Source: Clostridium sp.
GTDB taxonomy: Bacteria; Bacillota_A; Clostridia; Lachnospirales; Lachnospiraceae
DNA: 13,354 nt
Assembly (NCBI GenBank): GCA_023666975.1
Contig: JAMPAW010000088.1
Span: 1 to 13,354, forward strand
Reading direction: 5' to 3'
The first letter of the stretch is position 1; each line of letters begins with the position of its first letter. The notes under the pieces are model-generated. The model had not been told where the DNA came from. It saw only the letters and a program-made list of their open reading frames with translations, and did no database searches. Shown here piece by piece: positions 1 through 6,226 of the stretch. The position numbers were made by a program, and so were the translations under genes.

Positions 1-1
1 C

Positions 2-250
2 ATAGAAAAAATTTATTTTATCAAAATCACTGTCTGAGCCTTTCATATTAGCACCTAATATGACTTCTGGAAAAAATGTGAACTTTCCATCAGATAAAAA
101 CTCTTCCATATCTCCCTTATGACTTTCCATCAAATCTCTCTGAATTTTTTCATCAGCCTTTGAAATTTCAGACAATTCTAACATAGGTGCAAAGCCACGA
201 ACACATAAAAAATTGTCCATCGTAAAATCAATAATTCCCGTTAATCTCAT
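2..250 (-). CDS. Third gene of the restriction-modification operon, 5' part only (possible ParB/DGQHR-like)
   Basis: This is an open frame of 83 codons that runs off the left edge of the window, so only the N-terminus is visible. Its ATG overlaps the hsdS stop codon as ATGA (247-250), which suggests translational coupling and a role in the same system. Around residues 37-66 there is an IQRDL stretch, an acidic helix and then FTFFPEVILG. That order (QR, helix, hydrophobic strand with F-P) recalls the N-terminal part of ParB-like, DndB/DGQHR or DUF262 proteins. The resemblance is weak and by eye only. The base composition is AT-rich like hsdM and hsdS. The reading frame and coupling are clear; the family is a guess. 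Confidence 0.7.
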   Translation of the reverse strand, partial: MRLTGIIDFTMDNFLCVRGFAPMLELSEISKADEKIQRDLMESHKGDMEEFLSDGKFTFFPEVILGANMKGSDSDFDKINFFY

Positions 251-1581
251 ATGTTATCTCCTAATAAAATTTTTGCAATTTCCAACTTAGCAAATCTCAT
301 AGTTTCTCTTACTTCCTGTTTAAGCAACTGCATCTTTTTACGCTTGAACGACAATTTCATGGCAATTGTTTCCTGCGTTTTTTCATCAGCAATGTATGGT
401 AACATCAATGAATTGACATTTTTTAATGCAAGGTGTCCATTTGTTGTTCCGGTAATACATCTTTTTATTTGTAACTGATAAGGTTTTGTTCTCAATAATG
501 CAGCATATATTTCGTTTAGATTAGTATTTCCTGTATTAAACTTGACAATATCACCTCCTAAATAATACTCGCCATCATAATCCCAATATCCTATTTTTCC
601 AATAGTAGCACCAGTAATAACAATAAGTATATCACCCTGATGTAACTCCTGTTTTGCCGAGTAAATATTTTTAGAAGTAATATATTCTTCTATCTGAATT
701 GTTCCATCAGCATTTATGTTGCTAATTTGTATAACTTTACACTCCCCCCCTTTTTGACTTTCATTAGGCAAAGTTCCTTTGATCAATTCATCTACAATAA
801 CTTTTTTCAAAACAACAACTGGATTTTTACCATTTTCGATATATTTTAAATTCATATCGAAAGTAGGTATATGGTAATAAGGATCAAATCTACAACCTAA
901 TAAATCACTAGAATTAATATAAAATCTTCTGTTTTCCAGCTTATCTTTCTCATCTGATGAAAGATTCATCCCTAACTCTTGCAACAAATAAGTATCAACA
1001 CTCTCCAATAAAGTTTTCATTTCCTCCTCTAATTGATTTTTTTTTAAATATGCACTTTCCATGATAGACACAATTTTTTGCTGAATATATTTGTCTGGAA
1101 CAATAAGTGGCAATTCCCCTAATTGTTTTAAATTTATATTCTTCTGCGCCGCCTGCGGCGCAAGGTTTTCAATATATTGCCTTATCAATCTTATATATAT
1201 ATTCAAGTATTCTAAAGTCAAGTCACTATCTTTAGGTGTTAAAGCAACCAAGCTATCAGGAAAACAAGCAGCATAATCTAAAATGGCTGTATATCCAATA
1301 TTGGCAGCTATTGTAATCACTAATACTTTTTCATCAACCAAACGGCTTGTCGATAATCCTAACTCATTCAAAGTTTGAGTATATTTGATTCTTTCATTTC
1401 CTTCACTTGCTTCTACAATATTTCCTGTTTGAATAAATGGATATGCACCATTATAATAACGAGGATCATTTCTTGGACGATGCCCAAATCTGCCTCTCTG
1501 CATTTTAATCTTCTGCTTGAATATGGTCACAGGATATTTAGATTTTTGTATAATCTCTTTAGTCATTAAAATCATATTCAA
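247..1581 (-). CDS. hsdS: Restriction-modification specificity subunit (HsdS), two TRDs, N-terminus problematic
   Basis: This is the DNA-recognition subunit that would direct the upstream methyltransferase-nuclease. From the TTG at 1581 it has 444 residues: TRD1 (about 16-165), a helical spacer with an AQKNIN motif near 145-150, TRD2 opening at about 218-236 with SSDLLGCRFDPYYH, and a C-terminal helix from about 400. The second TRD shows what the first should begin with: a GERLDPLFY motif. That motif is present in frame but upstream of position 1581, where no ATG, GTG or TTG exists back to the in-frame stop at 1687-1689. The TTG start has no convincing ribosome binding site and would cut off conserved sequence. 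The true start is therefore unresolved: -1 frameshifting from hsdM, a non-canonical start, or a homopolymer indel. The gene contains a G7 tract (744-750) and a GC-rich palindrome (1145-1162). Its stop overlaps the next gene. Confidence 0.88.
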   Translation of the reverse strand: MNMILMTKEIIQKSKYPVTIFKQKIKMQRGRFGHRPRNDPRYYNGAYPFIQTGNIVEASEGNERIKYTQTLNELGLSTSRLVDEKVLVITIAANIGYTAILDYAACFPDSLVALTPKDSDLTLEYLNIYIRLIRQYIENLAPQAAQKNINLKQLGELPLIVPDKYIQQKIVSIMESAYLKKNQLEEEMKTLLESVDTYLLQELGMNLSSDEKDKLENRRFYINSSDLLGCRFDPYYHIPTFDMNLKYIENGKNPVVVLKKVIVDELIKGTLPNESQKGGECKVIQISNINADGTIQIEEYITSKNIYSAKQELHQGDILIVITGATIGKIGYWDYDGEYYLGGDIVKFNTGNTNLNEIYAALLRTKPYQLQIKRCITGTTNGHLALKNVNSLMLPYIADEKTQETIAMKLSFKRKKMQLLKQEVRETMRFAKLEIAKILLGDNI

Positions 1582-1686
1582 ATAGAATAAAGGATCTAAG
1601 CGCTCTCCAATATCTCCCCAATTCCTTAAAAAAATCTTGTTTTCATCAAAATTGGGGTTTACTGAAAAAAATGATCTGTACCATCT
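1582..1686 (-). other. In-frame upstream extension of hsdS without a canonical start codon
   Basis: These 35 codons continue the hsdS frame upstream and encode FLRNWGDIGERLDPLFY at the end nearest hsdS. This matches the opening of TRD2 (GCRFDPYYH) and is therefore real protein-coding sequence, not chance. The frame opens after a TGA at 1687-1689 inside the hsdM 3' end and contains no ATG, GTG or TTG. It lies in the -1 frame relative to hsdM and overlaps the hsdM stop at 1659-1661. A second T7 run (1628-1634) follows an ATG at 1644-1646 that would read MKTRFF and then stop; one more T there would also join the hsdS frame. Confidence 0.8.
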
Positions 1687-3866
1687 TCAATTGCCTTGAT
1701 AAATCTAGCAAGTTCTTTTGCTATTTCTGGCAATTCATTTTTTCCAGTTTCCTTCCCTGTAGCATCATATCCTATATCTTCTGCAATTGCCATAAAAATA
1801 GGATAATCGGTGAGCACATTCTTATACTGTTCTAAATATGCCTCTGAAAGATTTTCTTTTATGAATTCTATCCTTTCATCAAACTCCTCTGTGATAGCCT
1901 GTTTTTTATTTTTTAACTGTTCTGCTACATCAACATTATTTGATTGCTCTGCATGTTTTAACTGCTTATTTATTTCTGCAAGACTGCTTTTTTTATCTTT
2001 TAGCAATTGAAATAATCTCTTTCCATCTTCTGAATTCGCAATCAAATTATTTTGTGTTTTATTTCTTAAATCCATTCTTAATTGTTTTTCATCTGAAGAA
2101 TATTTCTTTAAAAACATAACAGAACTTTTCACTCCTGCGCCGTTAGCAGAAAATGCTGTCTGGGGCATAGAAATAATAGCAACAATCCTAAATGTGTCAC
2201 TAATATAATCTCTCACATATTGCATACTAGAATTCGTCAATATTCCATCTGGAATAACAATAGCCAAATACCCACCAGCTACCAGATACTTTTCAGCCTG
2301 CTCTATAAACAAAACCTCTGTGTTTTGGCTGGGGCGTTCGGATGCCTTGCTATTGGGATTTAACCAGTCAACATCCTTTGTCGCCAGTTTATACTGATGC
2401 AGATATGCTTTTTCTGTCTGCTTAACAGTAGAACCAAAGGGCGGATTCGTAATAATATAATCAAATGAATTTTCTTTGAAGCCGTCATTATTTGTCTTTA
2501 TTCGCAAATCCTCTGGAGCAATCAACCCATCGGATGCAACAACATTTGTATGACCGTCATCATGGATAATCATATTCATCTTAGCCGTTCTTGAAATTTG
2601 TTCATTTATTTCTATTCCATATAAATTATATTCTGCAAAATCATGCCATTGATTATGGCATTCAAGAGATTCCTGTTCACCCTCCTTCACATCATAAAAA
2701 CTCCTTGCTGCTTTTCTAACCTTATCTAATGCGTGAAGCAAAAAACCACCACTTCCACATGAAGTATCTAATACTCGGTGATTTTCATCTATTGGCAAAC
2801 TATCAACAATAAAACTGACAATATTTCTGGGTGTAAAATACTGTCCAAAATCACCTCTGAAAAAAGAACCCATAAATGTCTCAAATGCACGTCCCTTGCT
2901 ATCAAGATCTGTATGTAACAAATCAACTCCTTCAAGATAGCTGACAACAGTTCTTGCCTTTGATGCATTTAATTTAATTCCTTCTCTGAAAATCTCTGTA
3001 TCGTTTTTTCGCTCACCTATATTTTTGCCTTCTTCATAAAGTGAAATCAATCTTTTTAGTAAATTTTCACTTGTTTCTTGATCTGCTTTCTCTATATCTC
3101 TCTTATCTCTACTTTTAGGCTCTACTTTGATAATCTGGAAGTCATATGGTTGTCCATTTCCTCGTTTTTTCTTTTCATCGAAAATTTTGCAAAAAATCAA
3201 CTTATCTAATTCATCAAACGCTTCCGATGGATTCAACTCACCACCACCCCATAATGCCTGATGCGCTTGCTTAAAACGATTTGTAAGTTCTGATTCTTCA
3301 ACCTTTACTAAAGGAAATAGTTTCTGCCCATCCGTAGTTGTTCCACCATTTTTTGCAAATTTGTAGCTTGCTAATTTATTTACTTTATATTGTGGTATGT
3401 CTGTTACACTTTCCCTGCTGTCAATTTCTTTGTCAAACGCATAATATTCATTTTTTATACCAGATGTAACCCATATATATTTTACTGTTCCAGCAGTGGC
3501 GAAGGCATAAGCATATGCCTGACGTACTGCCTGCCTAAATTCTTGTTCGTTAATGGCTGCCTTTTTGCACTCAACAATGATGTGGGGTTTTTTACATTCT
3601 TTGTCATTGTATACAATAATATCTGCTTCTTTTACATCTGAACCAACAGTAACCTTTACATACTGTTTTACCTGCTCTACTGGATAATTATATTTTAACA
3701 CAAGCTCACAAAAAGCTTCTGCCTGTATCTTTTCTTCAGGATTATTATAATTCCTTGAGATGTTTTGATTTATATAAGTAATTGTAGATAAATCCTCACT
3801 TATTGCTATCAAGTTTTTTTGTTGCCCATTCACAATGACTTGTTTGGCTGTTTCTACTATTTTCAT
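1659..3866 (-). CDS. hsdM: Nuclease-methyltransferase fusion: N6-adenine methyltransferase with N-terminal HsdR_N-type nuclease domain
   Basis: The protein has 735 residues. Residues about 40-140 form an HsdR_N-like PD-(D/E)xK domain with E44/E45 in the first helix, D82 in EADIIVY and E99-x-K101 in IIVECKK. A helical M-subunit region follows, with GQYFTP at 341-346. The Rossmann methyltransferase has the SAM-binding LDTSCGSGGF at 366-375 and the catalytic NPPF at 474-477, which is typical of adenine-N6 methylation. A lysine/glutamate-rich coiled coil follows at about 620-680. The start has a clear GAGGAG about 8 nt upstream. Nuclease and methylase in one chain plus a separate S subunit resembles BcgI-like Type IIB systems. 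It also matches a common Type I-annotated class of N-6 DNA methylases with an HsdR N-terminal domain. No ATP-dependent translocase is visible in this window. The 3' end carries the T7 tract. Domain calls are confident; whether it cleaves DNA is inferred. Confidence 0.93.
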   Translation of the reverse strand: MKIVETAKQVIVNGQQKNLIAISEDLSTITYINQNISRNYNNPEEKIQAEAFCELVLKYNYPVEQVKQYVKVTVGSDVKEADIIVYNDKECKKPHIIVECKKAAINEQEFRQAVRQAYAYAFATAGTVKYIWVTSGIKNEYYAFDKEIDSRESVTDIPQYKVNKLASYKFAKNGGTTTDGQKLFPLVKVEESELTNRFKQAHQALWGGGELNPSEAFDELDKLIFCKIFDEKKKRGNGQPYDFQIIKVEPKSRDKRDIEKADQETSENLLKRLISLYEEGKNIGERKNDTEIFREGIKLNASKARTVVSYLEGVDLLHTDLDSKGRAFETFMGSFFRGDFGQYFTPRNIVSFIVDSLPIDENHRVLDTSCGSGGFLLHALDKVRKAARSFYDVKEGEQESLECHNQWHDFAEYNLYGIEINEQISRTAKMNMIIHDDGHTNVVASDGLIAPEDLRIKTNNDGFKENSFDYIITNPPFGSTVKQTEKAYLHQYKLATKDVDWLNPNSKASERPSQNTEVLFIEQAEKYLVAGGYLAIVIPDGILTNSSMQYVRDYISDTFRIVAIISMPQTAFSANGAGVKSSVMFLKKYSSDEKQLRMDLRNKTQNNLIANSEDGKRLFQLLKDKKSSLAEINKQLKHAEQSNNVDVAEQLKNKKQAITEEFDERIEFIKENLSEAYLEQYKNVLTDYPIFMAIAEDIGYDATGKETGKNELPEIAKELARFIKAIEDGTDHFFQ
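1665..1671 (-). other. T7 slippery tract at the hsdM stop, candidate -1 frameshift site
   Basis: On the minus strand the hsdM frame reads CAT TTT TTT CAG TAA. This contains a T TTT TTT heptamer that fits the X XXY YYZ pattern for -1 slippage. A -1 shift here reads on as TCA GTA AAC CCC into the hsdS frame and gives an HsdM-HsdS fusion. I see no strong downstream stem-loop or upstream Shine-Dalgarno stimulator, so frameshifting is a hypothesis. The run could equally be a contingency tract, where T8 gives a fusion, or the site of an assembly error. Confidence 0.4.
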
Positions 3867-3945
3867 CCTTTATACTCCTCTTAATCATCTGAAATATATC
3901 TGTTCTGTTCAATTACATTTAGCAAACATTAAAACAGTTTGTTTA

Positions 3946-4488
3946 TTAAATTACATCCATTATTTCTGCAACTACATCATCAACACTGCGATTATCTGTT
4001 TTTATTCGTATTGCATCCGGAAAATTTTTATCCAAAAATACAATGTTCTGTACCAACCATTCTAAAGCAATTTCTTTCATTCTGTTCCCATCATCCCTAA
4101 TTCTCTTCCTTATGGTATCTTCATCAGCAGTAAGAATAATGTATACCATATTCACACCATTATTTTTCAAATAATCAAAAAGTTCTTCTTTACATTCCTT
4201 CATTGTTAAAGCCATATCAACAATGAAATTTACATTTTCCTTTTGGAATTTTTCTTCAATCATCTCCCTAAATGCTTTAATAAAATCTATGTTGTTTTGA
4301 GGCAGTGTGCCCTTAATCTGTAAGAAACTATTGTTTGCTTCTGCTTCCTCTACCAAATATTTCAGCACTTCATTACTATAATAATCTGATTCCAATAATT
4401 CAATGTTATCATCAAGGAATTTTTCCTTTAGCCTCATAGCTACTGTTGTTTTTCCAACACCATATGTACCATCAATCCAAATAATCAT
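3946..4488 (-). CDS. TmrB-like P-loop ATP-binding protein / small-molecule kinase
   Basis: The 180-residue protein opens with MIIWIDGTYGVGKTT, a Walker A motif at residues 7-14 directly at the N-terminus. A possible Arg-rich lid follows at 126-136 (IRKRIRDDGNR). It ends with a conserved-looking IKTDNRSVDDVVAEI. Both ends closely resemble my recollection of Bacillus TmrB, the tunicamycin-resistance ATP-binding protein, so an AAA-type or nucleoside-kinase-like fold is likely. The substrate cannot be told from the sequence. The ribosome binding site is AGAGGTTAAGAGA before the ATG. The gene lies 79 nt upstream of hsdM, in the same direction and with the same AT-rich composition, so it may belong to the acquired block. 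A direct role in restriction is not shown. Confidence 0.8.
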   Translation of the reverse strand: MIIWIDGTYGVGKTTVAMRLKEKFLDDNIELLESDYYSNEVLKYLVEEAEANNSFLQIKGTLPQNNIDFIKAFREMIEEKFQKENVNFIVDMALTMKECKEELFDYLKNNGVNMVYIILTADEDTIRKRIRDDGNRMKEIALEWLVQNIVFLDKNFPDAIRIKTDNRSVDDVVAEIMDVI

Positions 4489-4540
4489 ATTCTCTTAACC
4501 TCTTTTTCTTTCAATATTAGAGATAAGCAAAACTAACGAT

Positions 4541-4546
4541 TGTCAA
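4541..4546 (-). promoter_or_regulatory. Possible -35 element upstream of the TmrB-like gene
   Basis: A perfect TTGACA is present on the minus strand, 53 nt upstream of the start codon. No matching -10 lies at 17 nt. The best candidates downstream are TCTAAT at 19 nt and TAATAT at 21 nt. This is a weak promoter call, but it is the only one visible for the kinase and restriction-modification block. Confidence 0.3.
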
Positions 4547-4748
4547 AACCCAGTTGTACAATATAGACAATATCGCAAGCAGGGCATTGGGGCATCATCG
4601 GTACATAGCGCAAGCGTACCCGGCTGTGATTTGTATATATTGCATAACGGACAGTTGAGTTGCGAAAACAGAATTTTGCTCATGCTTATTCAATATGAAG
4701 TACTGCCCAAAATCCATATAAAAGCCATTTACATGCAAATTCTATCGG
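4547..4748. other. Intergenic region at the composition boundary, no supported gene
   Basis: This stretch separates the DUF5984-like gene from the AT-rich restriction-modification block. It holds an imperfect hairpin at about 4600-4620 (GGTAC and GTACC arms) without a T-run, so it is not a good terminator. A minus-strand open frame of about 46 codons ending at 4533 contains a CPAC motif but lacks a usable start and ribosome binding site. It may be a decayed gene end. I see no integrase, att repeat or transposase. Confidence 0.4.
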
Positions 4749-5555
4749 TCAAGCAGGGGGACATTCTGCCTTCATCTTATCATAAAGCTTCACAATCTTA
4801 TTCCATTCCGTATTTCCTCCCGGCTGGTTCAACAATTGCATACTATCCAAAAAGCTCAGCCTGCGCTCTTTATTCTCCTCTACCAGCCGCTCTTTATCCA
4901 GTGCGACGTTTCCCCAATCCTTTGCCACGGCATTTTCCACCTGTTTATCCATTGCGGCAAAAAAGGAGTCATAAAATGCCTTCACAGATGAGACAAATTC
5001 TTTATATGGCATTTCCACAATGCCCGCCGGTGCCGTCCATATACTTTCTCCGTTTTCCAACTGGTAAGAACTCTCCCAGAGAAGCTTGATTTTATCTGCG
5101 AAGCGAAAACAGCCTATCATCGGACCTCCCACCAGATGCATGGAATCAAAGGTTCTATCATAAAACCACCGGATTAACGGTTCATATTCATTATCATAAA
5201 ACCGGTCAAACACAGCATCTTCATCATCCATATGGCTTTCTTTCCATGCATCCGTTTTTGCCTCAAATGCACCAAGTTCATCATACAGGCACGCCGGAAT
5301 GGATTCCCCTATGCACCGGAACGTATACAAAAAGTCTTCCAAAAATCTGGCTATCTGATAATCATTATACCGTATCGGACACGCAAAATATTTTCTTGCC
5401 GCCTCACTGTATTCGTAGATTGTCTGGCTGCCGGCAGTAAGCCACAATTCACCGTCTGTCAAACCGAACCAGTGAAGGCTTAAACTCTCTTCCCTTCCCC
5501 ACGGACATATTTTATCTAAATCCTGTAAACGGAAATTTATTTTAAATTCTCCCAT
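4749..5555 (-). CDS. DUF5984-like protein of unknown function
   Basis: The 268-residue protein has no signal peptide and no membrane segment. The N-terminal region contains LSLHWFGLTDGELWL (about residues 25-39) followed by YEYSEAARKYF. This pattern resembles the DUF5984 family as I recall it. Tryptophan and aromatic residues are frequent, and I see no catalytic motif or nucleotide-binding loop. The start is preceded by GGTGGGAGTGAG, an acceptable ribosome binding site. It stands alone between the broken toxin and the kinase, separated by about 95 nt and 260 nt. Its base composition is closer to the housekeeping block than to the restriction-modification genes. The coding call is firm; the family call is moderate and the function is unknown. 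Confidence 0.75.
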   Translation of the reverse strand: MGEFKINFRLQDLDKICPWGREESLSLHWFGLTDGELWLTAGSQTIYEYSEAARKYFACPIRYNDYQIARFLEDFLYTFRCIGESIPACLYDELGAFEAKTDAWKESHMDDEDAVFDRFYDNEYEPLIRWFYDRTFDSMHLVGGPMIGCFRFADKIKLLWESSYQLENGESIWTAPAGIVEMPYKEFVSSVKAFYDSFFAAMDKQVENAVAKDWGNVALDKERLVEENKERRLSFLDSMQLLNQPGGNTEWNKIVKLYDKMKAECPPA

Positions 5556-5649
5556 TGTGATCTCACTCCCACCACTTGAAGAACATACCTATAAACAAAG
5601 GACTCACAGCTACACAGGCAGAGAAAACGTCTCATTGGCTTGCAAAAAC

Positions 5650-5817
5650 TCACTTTTTAAAAATATCCGAATGAGAACCTGTATCGACCAAAGTTAAAGT
5701 CAGAATATCGTTTTCTATTAGATATACATCATCTAAAAGGGTGATATCCAGACCACGCTTTTTCATCAGCTTATAGCTTTTCTTATAAGTTGTAGTAAAT
5801 TTCAGCTGGTAAGTCAT
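5650..5817 (-). pseudogene. Internally deleted YafQ-type toxin of a RelBE-family toxin-antitoxin pair
   Basis: The frame encodes 55 residues, and its ATG overlaps the antitoxin stop as ATGA (5814-5817), the usual coupling in such pairs. It begins MTYQLKFTTTYKKSYKLMKK, typical of YafQ-like mRNA interferases. It ends with LTLVDTGSHSDIFKK, equivalent to the YafQ C-terminal TGTHAALF strand. Intact family members have about 90 residues. The middle, which carries the DHxL and RDxHxxPDWLLIY region, is missing between LLDDV and YLIEN, apparently as one in-frame deletion of about 35-40 residues. In E. coli YafQ the active-site residues (H50, H63, D67, H87) lie mostly there, and only the last histidine survives here. 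The product is probably catalytically dead, but may still bind the antitoxin. Confidence 0.75.
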
Positions 5818-6086
5818 TCGTCGAGTGCCGCCTTCAACTCTTCCATGCTGTTATATCCCTTAACGTCAGGATCACGGGATATACGTCTTGCCTCAGCAAT
5901 TGCATTGAGTGTCTGCGGAGAATACTGGGGCATCTCTACTGGGAAAGGAAGCCCTCCGCGAAGGACACACTGATGAAGGAACAGATTAACTGCGCCCGAC
6001 ATATCAAGTCCAAGACTTGAAAACAAAGCCGTAGCTTCTTTTTTAATATCTGCATCTATGCGAATCTGGGTTGGCGCTGTAGCCAT
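5814..6086 (-). CDS. RelB/DinJ-family antitoxin
   Basis: The 90-residue protein has an N-terminal ribbon-helix-helix DNA-binding region: TQIRIDADIKKEATALFSSLG then LDMSGAVNLFL, residues about 6-37. The C-terminal part is acidic and helical (SMEELKAALDE) and would wrap the toxin. The length is typical for DinJ. The ATG follows AAAGGAGATGATTCT, a strong ribosome binding site. The gene has its own sigma-A promoter and a palindrome within the promoter spacer, which suits the autorepression known for RelB/DinJ proteins. Its toxin partner directly downstream is truncated, so the antitoxin is an apparent orphan regulator. It could still neutralise related toxins elsewhere; that is an inference. Confidence 0.92.
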   Translation of the reverse strand: MATAPTQIRIDADIKKEATALFSSLGLDMSGAVNLFLHQCVLRGGLPFPVEMPQYSPQTLNAIAEARRISRDPDVKGYNSMEELKAALDE

Positions 6087-6115
6087 AGAATCATCTCCTT
6101 TCGCTTTCTAACCAT

Positions 6116-6144
6116 ATTATAAGTAATCTGATTTACATTGTCAA
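6116..6144 (-). promoter_or_regulatory. Consensus sigma-A promoter and candidate RHH operator for the relB gene
   Basis: On the minus strand TTGACA (6139-6144) is followed by a 17-nt spacer and TATAAT (6116-6121), both perfect consensus hexamers. The spacer contains GTAATCTGATTTAC (6123-6136), with GTAA/TTAC arms that could bind the ribbon-helix-helix antitoxin. Repression there would cover both hexamers. Confidence 0.85.
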
Positions 6145-6226
6145 CCAAAACAGCAATTTTTGATTTATCAGACTCGGATTTGTCAGCATCCATTTTACAT
6201 TTGTTTTCCTTCAGACATTCTAAATT

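Noticed and set aside
3871..3945. Promoter between the kinase gene and hsdM
   Set aside because: A TATATT at a suitable place has no matching -35 at 16-18 nt, so I cannot support a separate hsdM promoter.
4600..4620. Hairpin with GGTAC and GTACC arms considered as a terminator
   Set aside because: The stem is only five strong pairs with an 11-nt loop region, and no T-run follows on either strand.
4533..4683. Minus-strand open frame of about 46 codons with a CPAC motif
   Set aside because: It has no start codon near its beginning apart from internal ATGs, no ribosome binding site and no recognisable family. At most it is a decayed gene end.
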